From: an uncultured SAR116 cluster alpha proteobacterium
GTDB taxonomy: Bacteria > Pseudomonadota > Alphaproteobacteria > Puniceispirillales > Marisalimonadaceae
Reading direction: 5' to 3'
Length of the DNA stretch: 38,543 bases
Assembly (NCBI GenBank): GCA_902622745.1
Contig: CACNQW010000010.1
Span: 1-38,543, forward strand
The translations under genes were made by a program, and so were the position numbers. The stretch's first letter is position 1; every line of letters starts with the position of its first letter. The notes beneath the pieces are model-generated. The model did not search any database, had not been told where the DNA came from, and was given only the letters and a program-made list of their open reading frames with translations. Of the stretch, positions 24,876 through 33,858 are shown one piece after another.

Positions 24876-25802
24876 ATGAAAATAACCAGAAAAGTATTTA
24901 GTATTTTAAATAACTATAAATCAGACAATCCAGGTGTAAGAGCTAATTTAGCTAGGATTCTGATGCATGGAAAACTAGGTGGTACAGGTAAATTAATTAT
25001 TCTACCAGTTGATCAGGGTTTTGAGCATGGCCCAGCAAGATCTTTTGCTGTGAATCCTGACGCTTATGATCCAGAATATCATTTTAATTTGGCAATAGAT
25101 GCTGGTTTATCTGCATTCGCAGCTCCATTAGGTTTAATAGAAACATGTGCAAGCTCGTATGCTGGGCAAATACCTTTAATTTTAAAAATTAATAGTTCTA
25201 ATTCTCTTAGCAGAAATAGTGATGCGCCAACACAAGCTTTAACCGGCTCAATATCTGAAGCAATCCGACTTGGATGTTCAGCTATAGGTTTTACTATTTA
25301 TCCTGGATCAGACGATTCTCTTAATATGCTATCCGAAATTCAAGAATTAGCTGCTGAAGCAAAGAGCTATGGATTAGCTGTAGTTGTATGGAGTTATCCT
25401 AGAGGAGGAAACATTAGTAAAGAAGGTGAAACCGCTATAGACATTGTCTCTTATGCCGCTCATATGGCTGCATTAATTGGAGCACATATTATAAAAGTAA
25501 AACCGCCAACAGAATTTCTCGAAGATTCAAACGCAAAAAAAGCGTATGTTGATAATAACATACCTATATCATCTCTTAGAGATAGAATACAAAACGTAGT
25601 TGAATCATGTTTTCAGGGAAAAAGAATAGTAATTTTTTCAGGTGGTTCAGCTAAAGACACAAAAGGCTTATTGAATGAAATAAGAGAAATTCACCTTGGG
25701 GGTGGTTTTGGATCAATTATTGGCCGAAATTCTTTTCAAAGACCAAAAAAAGAAGCTTTAGACCTACTATCTCAGATCATAGATATTTACAAAGGCAAGT
25801 GA
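24876..25802 (+). CDS. fbaB: Class I fructose-bisphosphate aldolase (DhnA/FbaB type)
   Basis: Schiff-base aldolase that cleaves or forms fructose-1,6-bisphosphate. The 308-residue protein belongs to the DhnA/archaeal-type class I family rather than the zinc-dependent class II type. It has ILPVDQGFEHGPARSF near residues 42-57, GLIETCASSYAGQIPLILKIN, and GFTIYPGSD. The likely Schiff-base lysine is in HIIKVKPPTEF (K207 or K209). IFSGGSAKDTKG and GFGSIIGRNSFQRP form the C-terminal phosphate-binding part. In several alphaproteobacteria I recall tkt-gap-pgk lying between the zapA locus and this gene; here they are absent. The stop overlaps the efp ATG by one base. Confidence 0.92.
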   Translation: MKITRKVFSILNNYKSDNPGVRANLARILMHGKLGGTGKLIILPVDQGFEHGPARSFAVNPDAYDPEYHFNLAIDAGLSAFAAPLGLIETCASSYAGQIPLILKINSSNSLSRNSDAPTQALTGSISEAIRLGCSAIGFTIYPGSDDSLNMLSEIQELAAEAKSYGLAVVVWSYPRGGNISKEGETAIDIVSYAAHMAALIGAHIIKVKPPTEFLEDSNAKKAYVDNNIPISSLRDRIQNVVESCFQGKRIVIFSGGSAKDTKGLLNEIREIHLGGGFGSIIGRNSFQRPKKEALDLLSQIIDIYKGK

Positions 25803-26368
25803 TGAAAATCAATGCTAATTCATTAAAAATTGGTAATTTAATAACTCACAATAATGAGCTATGGACTGTTGTTAAATTAAATCATGTTAAACCTGGAAAA
25901 GGTGGGGCATTTGTTCAAACAGAATTAAAAAATGTTAAAGATAATAGAAAATTAAATGAGAGATTTAGATCTACTGAAAATGTAGATAGAATTATTTTAG
26001 ATGAAAAAAAATGTAGTTATTTATTTCAAGAAAATAATAACTTTGTTTTTATGGAATTAGAAACATACGAACAATTAGAAGTTAATTCAGATATTATTGG
26101 TGATCAAAAACATTATTTATCAGATGGAATGGAAGTTTTAGTTAACTCATTTGAATCTCAAATAATATCAATTGATTTACCTGAAACTTGTGAAGTTGAA
26201 GTTATAGAAGCAGATGCTGTTATTAAAGGTCAAACTGTATCTTCATCATACAAACCTGCGACTATTAATAATGGCATAAAAATTATGGTACCTGGTCACA
26301 TTGAAGTTGGTACTAAAATCATAATTAAACCGTCCGACGGTACTTATGTCGAAAAATCTAAATTATAA
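25802..26368 (+). CDS. efp: Elongation factor P
   Basis: Binds between the P and E sites and relieves ribosomes stalled at polyproline. The ATG at 25802 (overlapping the aldolase TGA as TGATG) gives 188 residues, the standard length, and is preferred to the in-frame GTG one codon earlier. The KOW-like domain I carries the loop VKPGKGGAF with Lys33, equivalent to the E. coli Lys34 that is beta-lysylated by EpmA, so an EpmA/EpmB pathway may exist elsewhere. The two OB domains contain YLFQENNNFVFMELETYEQ and VSSSYKPATINNG, and the end is VPGHIEVGTKIIIKPSDGTYVEKSK-like. Confidence 0.97.
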   Translation: MKINANSLKIGNLITHNNELWTVVKLNHVKPGKGGAFVQTELKNVKDNRKLNERFRSTENVDRIILDEKKCSYLFQENNNFVFMELETYEQLEVNSDIIGDQKHYLSDGMEVLVNSFESQIISIDLPETCEVEVIEADAVIKGQTVSSSYKPATINNGIKIMVPGHIEVGTKIIIKPSDGTYVEKSKL

Positions 26369-26383
26369 TATTCATTAAATGCT

Positions 26384-27139
26384 ATGTCTAACATATCTCC
26401 ATTAATAAATGTAATGAAGACTGCTTACAATAAAGTTAATAGAAGAATATACAGAGACTTTGGTGAAATAGAAAATCTTCAAGGATTAGATGGTAAAATT
26501 GATAGATTTTTCAACAAAACATATGAATTTATTGAATATAATCTTAAAGATTATTTAACTTATTGTAGACCAGAGTGGAAATTTTTAAATGATAAGTATT
26601 CTTCTAGCAAGAAAGATACTTATTATTGGTTATTAGAGCCCTTGAGTGGTAAAGAAAATTTTAAAAGATCTATTCCAATTTTTTCAAGCTCAATTTCTGT
26701 ATTTTTTAATGATAAAATTATTGCAACCTCTATTTACGACCCGCTTCGAAATGATTTCTATTTTACTGAAGAAGGGAAAGGAGCTTTTTTAAATGACCAT
26801 AGAATTAGAGTATCAAATAGAAAATATTTAGAAAATAGCTTAATCTCACTGCAAGTAAATAATTCTAGTTTAGAAATTGAAAAAATTTTTTTAAAACATG
26901 ATATACCAATAAAAAATTTTAGAATTTTTAATTCTTCAATAGTATCTATAAGTTGGTTATGTAATGGTAAATTAGACTGCTTTATTGGAATAAACATGGA
27001 TCAATTTTTAATCCAATCAAGTAAACTTTTGTTAAGAGAGGCTGGAGGTTTTTTTTTAGAAGTTAATTTAAATCAAAATAATTTTTTTATTTGTGCCAAT
27101 CCTACAATACATAAAAAAATAATTAAGATTTTAAATTGA
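26384..27139 (+). CDS. Inositol-monophosphatase-family homologue with degenerate active site
   Basis: A 251-residue member of the IMPase/SuhB fold. SIYDPLRNDFYFTEEGKGAFLNDHRIRVS (cited in part) and the C-terminal LLLREAGGFF match the family closely. The catalytic motifs do not: the usual D-P-[LI]-D-G-T-x-N-F reads E85-P-L-S88-G-K90-E-N-F93, so both metal-binding aspartates and the Thr are changed. The usual W-D-x-A-A-G aligns with F208-L209-I-Q-S-S, losing the third Asp. It is probably not a phosphatase but a retained non-catalytic protein. Bacterial SuhB also has RNA polymerase- and ribosome-related roles without needing phosphatase activity, which is one possible precedent. It lies 15 nt after efp and 49 nt before the MotA-like gene. 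Confidence 0.85.
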   Translation: MSNISPLINVMKTAYNKVNRRIYRDFGEIENLQGLDGKIDRFFNKTYEFIEYNLKDYLTYCRPEWKFLNDKYSSSKKDTYYWLLEPLSGKENFKRSIPIFSSSISVFFNDKIIATSIYDPLRNDFYFTEEGKGAFLNDHRIRVSNRKYLENSLISLQVNNSSLEIEKIFLKHDIPIKNFRIFNSSIVSISWLCNGKLDCFIGINMDQFLIQSSKLLLREAGGFFLEVNLNQNNFFICANPTIHKKIIKILN

Positions 27140-27188
27140 TACTATTTTTGATAAACTTGAATATTAATATAAATGGTTTTTTTTAAAG

Positions 27189-28214
27189 ATGAGTAGCCCC
27201 AATAAATACGCATTTAGAATGATTTTACTATTAATAATAGTAATGGTTATTTCATATCTTCTTTATGATCCCTTAAAAGATGCTTTTGAAGGTAACAGAG
27301 AAATTAATGGGCTTATCATATTTACCTTTTTTGCAGGCGTTTTGTTATCATTTAGACAAACATTTAGGTTAAGTAAAGAAGGCAATTGGTTGCAATATGT
27401 AAAAAAAAATGATGTTTTTTTACCTGATAATTATAAAACATCTAAAATTAAACCCGAACTCCTCGCACCTATCGCAGCTCTTCTTTTAGAAAAGAAAAAT
27501 GAAAATTCTTCATTATCGGCAAATTCTTTATCAACCATTCTTGGAGGTGTGTCTTCAAGGTTAGATGAAAATAGAGATATAATTAGATATATCATTGGAT
27601 TATTAGTTTTTTTAGGATTATTGGGAACATTTTGGGGATTGCTTCAAACGATATCATCTGTATCTTCTGTTATTCAGTCACTGGAGACAAGTGTAAATGA
27701 AAATAATGCTAATTTTTTTGACAAAATTATTAAAGGACTGAATGCGCCTATGGAAGGAATGTCAACCGCTTTTTCTTCTTCTTTATTTGGACTTGGCACA
27801 TCACTTATACTTGGATTTCTAGATTTACAAGTGAGTCAAGCAAACAATAGGTTTTTCAATGAATTAGAAGATTGGCTTTCTCAAAAAGCTATTTTTACAG
27901 CTCCAAGTGAAACAAAAAACATTGAATTGGGAGAAGTGGCTCTTGAAAATTTAGCTGTAATATCAAAAAATTATATTAACACAGAAAATGAAAAAGTTAA
28001 AACATCTGAAAGGTTAAATGAACTAAATTTACTCCTAAGTCGTTTGACAGAAAAATTGGATGACGAAAAAAATATTAAACATTCAATTGATGAATTAAAT
28101 ATGAACGTCAAAAATATAATTGAAAATGATAAAATTCATTCCAATGAATTAATTAATAATATTAACCTTGAATTAAGAGCTTTAAGTAAAGTAATTGAAA
28201 AATTAAACAAATAA
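27189..28214 (+). CDS. MotA/TolQ/ExbB-superfamily membrane protein
   Basis: A 341-residue inner-membrane protein with four predicted helices: about 9-26, 39-55, 132-157 and 190-213. The third holds the superfamily motif GLLGTFWGL (143-151), and the fourth (GMSTAFSSSLFGLGTSLILGFLDL, cited in part) is the pore-type helix. A cytoplasmic loop separates helices 2 and 3. A charged, coiled-coil-prone C-terminal tail of about 110 residues follows. Paired with the MotB/OmpA-like gene 4 nt downstream, it probably forms a proton-driven 5:2 stator-like unit. It is distinct from TolQ (18446-19192). No flagellar, ExbD/TonB or defence genes are nearby, so its load is unknown. Confidence 0.85.
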   Translation: MSSPNKYAFRMILLLIIVMVISYLLYDPLKDAFEGNREINGLIIFTFFAGVLLSFRQTFRLSKEGNWLQYVKKNDVFLPDNYKTSKIKPELLAPIAALLLEKKNENSSLSANSLSTILGGVSSRLDENRDIIRYIIGLLVFLGLLGTFWGLLQTISSVSSVIQSLETSVNENNANFFDKIIKGLNAPMEGMSTAFSSSLFGLGTSLILGFLDLQVSQANNRFFNELEDWLSQKAIFTAPSETKNIELGEVALENLAVISKNYINTENEKVKTSERLNELNLLLSRLTEKLDDEKNIKHSIDELNMNVKNIIENDKIHSNELINNINLELRALSKVIEKLNK

Positions 28215-28218
28215 TTAA

Positions 28219-29331
28219 ATGCATTATCTCAAGTTAAGAAATAAAAATGATAATTTTATTTGGCCAAGTTTCGTTGATGCTTTAGCTAGTCTACTTATAG
28301 TTATAATTTTTATACTGATGATATTTGTTATATCTCAATATTATATTAGCCAAAAATTAAGTGGTAAAGATCAAGCCTTAACCCAATTAGAGGCAAAAAT
28401 TTTAAAAATAACAAATCAATTAAGTATTGAAAAGGAAATGACAAAAAGATTATCTGCTAATATTTTCAGTATTCAAAGTGAATTAGATAAAAAAGATTTA
28501 GAATTACTTCAAAATAAAAGCTTAATAACAAATTTAAAAGCCAAAATAAATAAAAATGAATTTAAACTTTCTGAGCAATCGGAGATTTTAGAAAGTAAAG
28601 ATCAAAAACTAAGTAGTTTACAAAAAAAACTTTTAGATAAAAATAAAGCCGAAAGTAACTACAATAAAATTATTAATGATAAAAAAAAAGAAGTTAGTAA
28701 TTTAAATATACTTATCTCAAACTTAAAAGAAAAAATTAATAAGCTTAATTCTCTATTAGACGTGTATGAAAAAAAGGATAAAGCAGAAAAAATTAAAAAT
28801 TTACAATTGAAATCGACCTTAAATTCTGCTTTAGCTAGAAGAGTTGAAGAGTTACAAAAATTTAAGTCAATGTTTTTTGGAACTGTTAAAGAAAAAATAA
28901 AAAATATTCCTGAAATTAAAATTGTTGGGGATAGATTTGTTTTTCAATCTGAAGTTTTATTTGAAACCGGTTCAATTGAAATAGGAGAAAAAGGTAAAAT
29001 TGAATTGAAAAAATTTGCAGAGATTTTGTTAAATTTAGACAAAGATATACCCAAAGATTCAAATTGGATTTTACAAATTGAAGGGCACACAGATAATTTG
29101 CCTGTTAGAAAAGGACAAATTTATAAAGATAATTGGGAATTATCTACTAAAAGGGCTTTATCAGTATTAAGATATTTTATTAATCAAGGCTTAGATCCTA
29201 AAAAATTATTTGCTTCTGGCTATGGAAGCTTTCAACCTATTGACAACACAAACACAAAAATAGGAAGAATGAAAAATCGAAGAATTGAAATGAAAATTAC
29301 TCAGAAATTAATTATTAATAATGATAATTAA
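28219..29331 (+). CDS. MotB-like protein with OmpA/peptidoglycan-binding domain
   Basis: A 370-residue partner of the MotA/TolQ-like protein. A short cytoplasmic N-terminus is followed by one transmembrane helix (about 17-40, W-P-S-F-V-D-A-L-A-S-L-L) with Asp20 in the place of the proton-binding Asp of MotB/TolR. A very long periplasmic coiled coil follows (about 45-215). The C-terminal OmpA-like domain (about 236-362) contains VLFETGSIEI, IEGHTDNLPV (GHTD at 289-292) and MKNRRIEMKI, the usual peptidoglycan-binding residues. The anchor, spacer and wall-binding domain suggest an energised link between inner membrane and cell wall. The stop overlaps the next small gene by 11 nt. Confidence 0.87.
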   Translation: MHYLKLRNKNDNFIWPSFVDALASLLIVIIFILMIFVISQYYISQKLSGKDQALTQLEAKILKITNQLSIEKEMTKRLSANIFSIQSELDKKDLELLQNKSLITNLKAKINKNEFKLSEQSEILESKDQKLSSLQKKLLDKNKAESNYNKIINDKKKEVSNLNILISNLKEKINKLNSLLDVYEKKDKAEKIKNLQLKSTLNSALARRVEELQKFKSMFFGTVKEKIKNIPEIKIVGDRFVFQSEVLFETGSIEIGEKGKIELKKFAEILLNLDKDIPKDSNWILQIEGHTDNLPVRKGQIYKDNWELSTKRALSVLRYFINQGLDPKKLFASGYGSFQPIDNTNTKIGRMKNRRIEMKITQKLIINNDN

Positions 29332-29620
29332 ATTTATCAAATATTTTAAGGCTAAATCTTTAAATCATCTGATACTAATATTCATAATTTTTGGTATTAG
29401 CGGTTCTTTAACTATAGTTTTATCAGAACCTATTATTAATTTTATTAAAATAAATGAAATTATAGAAAATATGTTTATTCTATTATTTTTACGAATAATT
29501 ATTATTTTTCCATTATATCAATTAGTTCTAATTTCAATTGCCACCATATTTGGTGAATTTAATTATTTTCTTTCATTTGAAAGAAGTATGTTAAGAAAAC
29601 TTTTTAAAAAGCTTAAGTAA
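29321..29620 (+). CDS. Small two-helix membrane protein
   Basis: A 99-residue protein with two hydrophobic helices (about 15-35 and 50-77) and a basic C-terminal tail (R-K-L-F-K-K-L-K). The segment FGISGSLTIVLSEPIINFI is loosely reminiscent of DUF6787-type small membrane proteins, but I do not recognise it with confidence. Its ATG lies inside the MotB-like gene (11-nt overlap), so it is probably translated with it. It could be an accessory subunit of that membrane complex, or simply a hitch-hiker; no function is assigned. Confidence 0.7.
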   Translation: MIIKFIKYFKAKSLNHLILIFIIFGISGSLTIVLSEPIINFIKINEIIENMFILLFLRIIIIFPLYQLVLISIATIFGEFNYFLSFERSMLRKLFKKLK

Positions 29621-29637
29621 AAACTTGATTTTTTTTT
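29613..29637 (+). terminator. Weak intrinsic terminator after the MotAB-like operon
   Basis: TTAAGT (29613-29618), loop AAAA, ACTTGA (29623-29628) forms a 6-bp stem with one G-U pair, followed directly by nine T residues (29629-29637). It begins inside the last codons of the small membrane-protein gene and lies upstream of rpmE. The stem is short, so termination may be partial. Confidence 0.45.
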
Positions 29638-29672
29638 AAATTGCATTCATATACAAAGTATTCGAGGTAATT

Positions 29673-29894
29673 ATGAAAAAAAATATACATCCAGACTATC
29701 ATGAAATTAATATAGAAATGACAGATGGTACAAAATATATAACAAAGTCAACCTGGGGTAAAAAAGGTGATACTCTTAAATTAGACATTGACCCAGCATC
29801 TCACCCTGCATGGACAGGTCAACATAGAATAATGGATTCTGGCGGGCAAGTTGCTAGATTTAATAAAAGATTCTCTGGTCTAAGTAAAAAATAA
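29673..29894 (+). CDS. rpmE: 50S ribosomal protein L31
   Basis: A 73-residue L31 with the invariant start [11 protein letters not shown] and the segments [27 protein letters not shown] and FNKRFSGL. It lacks the CxxC zinc-binding cysteines, so it is the zinc-independent (C-minus) alphaproteobacterial type. GAGG 7 nt before the ATG is a good ribosome binding site. A TATACA element at 29650-29655 after the upstream terminator could be its own -10. Its TAA is directly back-to-back with the glyS stop. Confidence 0.97.
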   Translation: MKKNIHPDYHEINIEMTDGTKYITKSTWGKKGDTLKLDIDPASHPAWTGQHRIMDSGGQVARFNKRFSGLSKK

Positions 29895-31973
29895 TTAAAT
29901 TTTTAATATTTGAAATTTACAAATCATTTCAAAATTAAGCTTGATACTTTCTAAAAGTTTTATTCGGTTATTCTTAATGTGGTTATTTTTATCATTTACT
30001 AAAACATTATCAAAAAACTTTTCAATTAAAGAATTGAATTCATTAAAATGATCTGATTGAATTTTATTGTAATTTAATTCTGAACTAATTTTATTACTTT
30101 TTGATAACTTAGTTAAAAAATTATATAATTGCATTTCCTCTTTCAAAATCAACAATTCTTCTTTTACTATTAAAGAATTTGGCAGTGTTTCAGACTTTTT
30201 GGTTATATTGTAAATTCTTTTGAAGTTTGAAATAAAAATAATTCCACTTTTTGTATTTAAAATTTTATCCAATGCCTTTAATTCACTCTTAATTTCTAAA
30301 AAAGTCTTTTGAGCAATATTATCTTTTGAAATTATTGCAGATAACTTATCTGATCTAAACCCTTTTTCGATAAGAAAATTATATAACCTATCAATTAAAA
30401 AATTTTTTATTTCATTTACGAGTTTGACTTCCTTACTAAGTTTTTCATCAAGAGAATTAATTAGTTGATCTAGACTAAGTGTATTACTTTCATGCCACAA
30501 AATATTAATCAAACTATTTCCTGACCTTCTTAAAGCAAATGGATCTCTAGAACCTGTTGGTATTAAACCAATAGAAAAAAAACAGCTCAATGTATCAATA
30601 TTATTACTAACTGATAAAATAGAACCCAATTTATTTCTCGGCATATTTTTATTTAAACCAACTGGTTTGTACTGGTCTTCAAAAGCAATTTGCATATCCT
30701 TACTGAAACCATTTAATTTAGCTAAATATTTCAACATTGTTCCTTGAAGTTCAGGAAATTCACCAACTAAATTTGAGCTTAAATCTAATTTTGAATATAA
30801 ACCAAGTTTATTCAATTTTTTATTATCCTTAAAATTGAATGAAGGACCAATTTTTTCATTAATTTTCGATAATCTTAAACTTCTATCATGCAGATCACCA
30901 AGACCCTCATAGAAAATTATTGTTTTAAGTTTGTTGAGATAATACGAAAAATCATTTTTACAATCATACTCCCAGAAGAAAAGCGCATCTGATAGTCTAG
31001 CTCTTAGCACTCTTTCATTACCTCTAACTACATTTTTATCAGTTTGATTGTTAGGTTTTAAATTTGAGACAGCAAGAAAATAAGGTGCCATTTTCTTAGA
31101 ATTGTCTATAAGTGAAAAATATTTTTGATGAACCTTCATAACTATTGATAAAATTTCAAATGGTAATTTCATGTATTGTTTATCAATTTTACCAACTAAT
31201 ACATTTGGAAATTCAACTAAACCTGTGACTTCATTTAAAAGGCTATCATCTCTATAATAATTGAGATTTAATTTTTTTGAAATTTTAGATATTTGCATTT
31301 CAATTGCTTTTTTTCTTTGAAGCCTATTAACAAATACATATGAATTTTTCATGGTATTAATAAAATCTTCAACTGAATTTACTCTTACTGTTTTATTTAA
31401 AGATCTATGCCCGAAAGTGTAATTTTTAAATTTTATAAAATCATGATCATTTATTTTAATTTTGCCATTTACACATGATTTATCAATCAATACCATTATG
31501 TTTCTTAATGGCCTACCCCATTTTAAATCTGAATAACCCCATCTTTGACTTTTAGGCCAACTTATTGAAGCACATACTTCTTGTATAATATTATTAATCA
31601 ATTGGGAAAAAGTTTTACCTTTAATAAATTTTTTATGAAAATAAAATTCACCTTTATTTGTTTTATTTACAGTTAATTTTTTTAATGTAGTTTTGTTTGT
31701 TTTTAAAAAACCTTCGATTGCTAATTTTGGAGCATCAATCCTAGGACCTTTAATATCTAGTGTTTGATCCTTTTGTACACTATCAATGTTATGAATTAAT
31801 GCACAGTGATGTCTAGGTGAACTTAAAATCTCAATTTTTTCATAACTAAGTAATACTTTATTTAACACTTTTTCAAATAAAAGGTTTAATTCTTTTTCCA
31901 AAAACAGTTGCATAGAGGCAGGGATTTCTTCTGAAAAAAAATCAATTAAACAATTTACTTTTTTAATTTTCAT
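29895..31973 (-). CDS. glyS: Glycyl-tRNA synthetase beta subunit
   Basis: Beta chain of the bacterial alpha2beta2 glycyl-tRNA synthetase; it binds tRNA-Gly and is required for aminoacylation. The 692-residue length is normal. Hallmarks are the N-terminal F-x-E-E-I-P-A segment ([18 protein letters not shown]), [18 protein letters not shown]-like [55 protein letters not shown] (cited in part), [10 protein letters not shown] and [10 protein letters not shown]. The C-terminal anticodon-binding region is AT-driven and divergent. Its start lies 11 nt inside glyQ, so the subunits are likely translationally coupled. Confidence 0.97.
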   Translation of the reverse strand: MKIKKVNCLIDFFSEEIPASMQLFLEKELNLLFEKVLNKVLLSYEKIEILSSPRHHCALIHNIDSVQKDQTLDIKGPRIDAPKLAIEGFLKTNKTTLKKLTVNKTNKGEFYFHKKFIKGKTFSQLINNIIQEVCASISWPKSQRWGYSDLKWGRPLRNIMVLIDKSCVNGKIKINDHDFIKFKNYTFGHRSLNKTVRVNSVEDFINTMKNSYVFVNRLQRKKAIEMQISKISKKLNLNYYRDDSLLNEVTGLVEFPNVLVGKIDKQYMKLPFEILSIVMKVHQKYFSLIDNSKKMAPYFLAVSNLKPNNQTDKNVVRGNERVLRARLSDALFFWEYDCKNDFSYYLNKLKTIIFYEGLGDLHDRSLRLSKINEKIGPSFNFKDNKKLNKLGLYSKLDLSSNLVGEFPELQGTMLKYLAKLNGFSKDMQIAFEDQYKPVGLNKNMPRNKLGSILSVSNNIDTLSCFFSIGLIPTGSRDPFALRRSGNSLINILWHESNTLSLDQLINSLDEKLSKEVKLVNEIKNFLIDRLYNFLIEKGFRSDKLSAIISKDNIAQKTFLEIKSELKALDKILNTKSGIIFISNFKRIYNITKKSETLPNSLIVKEELLILKEEMQLYNFLTKLSKSNKISSELNYNKIQSDHFNEFNSLIEKFFDNVLVNDKNNHIKNNRIKLLESIKLNFEMICKFQILKI

Positions 31974-32844
31974 TTCTTTTTATCCATTCAGAGCAACACG
32001 TTTTACTCATATTTCTAACTTTTAGGATATAAGCTTGTCTTTCAGAAACAGAAATAACACCTCTAGCGTCTAGTAGATTAAATATATGGCTTGCCTTGAT
32101 ACATTGATCATATGCAGGTTTTACTAATGGTTTTTCTAAACTTATCAAATCATTACATTCTTTGACACAATTATCAAACTCATTGAATAATTTATCAACA
32201 TTTGCGTTTTCAAAATTATATTCTGAGTATTCTTTTTCTGCATCTTTGAAAATATCCCCGTAACTCTTTCCACCGGATGATTTAGGAAGACCATTAAAAT
32301 CAATTGAGTATACGTCATCTAACTCCTGAATGAACATTGCCAATCTTTCAAGTCCATAGGTTATTTCAACCGCAACAGGCCTTACCTCGAAACCTCCAAC
32401 TTGCTGAAAATAAGTAAATTGAGTAACTTCCATTCCATCGCACCAAACTTCCCAGCCTAAACCAGCTGCTCCTAATGTAGGACTTTCCCAATCATCCTCA
32501 ACAAACCTAATATCATGAAGAAGATGATCTAAATTAATTTCTTTTAAGCTTTTAAGATATAAATCTTGTATATTATCTGGAGATGGCTGAATAATAACTT
32601 GAAATTGGTAATAATGCTGAAGCCTATTTGGATTTTCCCCATACCTGCCATCTGTTGGTCGTCTACAAGGTTGTACATAAGCAACTTTCCATAAAGGGTT
32701 TGGCCCTAAAACATTCAAAGCAGTAGCTGGATGAAAAGTTCCAGCTCCAACTTCCATGTCATAAGGTTGTAAAATTGTACAACCTTGTTTAGACCAAAAA
32801 TTTAAAAGTTTTAATATAATTTCTTGAAATGATAGCTTTTGCAT
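31963..32844 (-). CDS. glyQ: Glycyl-tRNA synthetase alpha subunit
   Basis: Catalytic alpha chain of the heterotetrameric GlyRS, which makes glycyl-adenylate. The 293-residue protein carries the class II catalytic motifs: [58 protein letters not shown] (cited in part), [28 protein letters not shown] and [12 protein letters not shown]. It overlaps glyS by 11 nt and follows the 65-residue gene by 10 nt. The alpha2beta2 enzyme type is usual for proteobacteria. Confidence 0.98.
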   Translation of the reverse strand: MQKLSFQEIILKLLNFWSKQGCTILQPYDMEVGAGTFHPATALNVLGPNPLWKVAYVQPCRRPTDGRYGENPNRLQHYYQFQVIIQPSPDNIQDLYLKSLKEINLDHLLHDIRFVEDDWESPTLGAAGLGWEVWCDGMEVTQFTYFQQVGGFEVRPVAVEITYGLERLAMFIQELDDVYSIDFNGLPKSSGGKSYGDIFKDAEKEYSEYNFENANVDKLFNEFDNCVKECNDLISLEKPLVKPAYDQCIKASHIFNLLDARGVISVSERQAYILKVRNMSKTCCSEWIKRNEN

Positions 32845-32854
32845 GATTTAGGTT

Positions 32855-33052
32855 TTAGTTATTAGATGGACAATTATTATTAGTACAAATTTTTTCTGAA
32901 GTCCATACACCACAAGAAGGACATTTAGAAACGTCTAAATTTTTAGGGTCTTTTACCTTGGAGGGCTTCCTTTTTTTTGAAAGAATTTTAAATATGAAAG
33001 TTATAGTTAATAATATAATAATTAACGTGAAGATTTTACCTATCGAAAACAT
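32855..33052 (-). CDS. Small membrane-anchored protein with four-Cys zinc-type motif
   Basis: A 65-residue protein with one N-terminal hydrophobic helix (about 5-24), a basic stretch (KKRKPSKVK) and a C-terminal C-P-S-C-G-(8)-C-(4)-C arrangement: Cys44, Cys47, Cys56 and Cys61. The spacing suggests a small zinc ribbon exposed next to the membrane, on the cytoplasmic side by the positive-inside rule. The family is unknown to me; it loosely recalls short proteobacterial membrane proteins such as PP0621 that also carry CxxC-G. Its start overlaps the stop of the S49 peptidase gene by one base and glyQ follows after 10 nt, so all three are probably in one transcript. Confidence 0.75.
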   Translation of the reverse strand: MFSIGKIFTLIIILLTITFIFKILSKKRKPSKVKDPKNLDVSKCPSCGVWTSEKICTNNNCPSNN

Positions 33053-33858
33053 TATAGTCCAAACTTTTTAAATATCAGTTTTTCTTCAATTTTATTTGAA
33101 ACAACCTCAAATGTAATACTAATTAAGTTTCCTAGATCAAAAAATCTTTTCTTATTTTGAAACTCTTTAATTTTTACATTATTTCCAAATCTATCTTTAA
33201 GAATAGAATTAACCTGTCCTATCCCATCTATTAGACCAAGTTCTAATGCCTCTTGCCCTGACCAAAACATTCCAGAAAATAAATCTTTATTCTTTAAATC
33301 AATTTTTTTTCCTCTTCTTAATTTGATAAATGAAATAAAATGATCATGTAATTTCGTTTGTAAGTTTTTTAACCTTTTTACATCATCCTTGTTTTCAGGC
33401 GAAAATGGATCTAATAAAGATTTATTTTTTCCAGCAGTATAAATTCTTCTGTCTACCCCAATCTTATTTAATGCTTTATCAAATCCAAAACCTGCAGATA
33501 TAACACCTATTGAACCTATTATTGATGCTTTACTTGCAAAGATTTCATCTGCTGCACAAGCCAACCAATAACCTCCAGACGCCGCAACATCTTCTACAAA
33601 GGTGATAACGGGAATATTTTTTTCCTTTGATAAATTAATTATCTTATCTGCTAAAAACTCCGATTGCACGGGTGAACCACCAGGTGAATTTATAACTAAA
33701 ACTACAGCCTTATTCCGTTTATTTTGAAATGCTTGTTCAATTAATTTATTATAATCTTGAATATTCAATCCTTTTTTTCTACCCATATTTGGTGCGATTA
33801 TGCCGGTAAAATTGATCAAAGAAACTACATTAGTTTTTTTAAATTTAAAAAATTTCAT
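33052..33858 (-). CDS. S49-family serine peptidase (SppA/SohB-like)
   Basis: Signal-peptide-peptidase-like enzyme with a Ser/Lys dyad. The ATG at 33858 (268 residues) is preferred to a TTG six codons earlier because GGAGAG lies just before it, within the longer reading. Motifs are LINFTGIIAP, VLVINSPGGSPVQSE, DVAASGGYWLACAADEI with the nucleophile Ser94, IGSIGVI, and AGKNKSLLDPFSPE, where Lys146 aligns with the general base of short bacterial SppAs. No signal peptide or membrane helix is evident, unlike E. coli SppA or SohB, so it may work in the cytoplasm or on the membrane surface. It overlaps the small Cys-motif membrane-protein gene by one base. Confidence 0.9.
   Translation of the reverse strand: MKFFKFKKTNVVSLINFTGIIAPNMGRKKGLNIQDYNKLIEQAFQNKRNKAVVLVINSPGGSPVQSEFLADKIINLSKEKNIPVITFVEDVAASGGYWLACAADEIFASKASIIGSIGVISAGFGFDKALNKIGVDRRIYTAGKNKSLLDPFSPENKDDVKRLKNLQTKLHDHFISFIKLRRGKKIDLKNKDLFSGMFWSGQEALELGLIDGIGQVNSILKDRFGNNVKIKEFQNKKRFFDLGNLISITFEVVSNKIEEKLIFKKFGL

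Noticed and set aside
27189-29331. Zorya-type anti-phage system (ZorA/ZorB resemble MotA with a long tail plus a MotB-like partner).
   Set aside because: No ZorC, ZorD or ZorE-like gene follows; the context is efp, IMPase homologue and rpmE, i.e. core genome, and the tail is much shorter than in ZorA.
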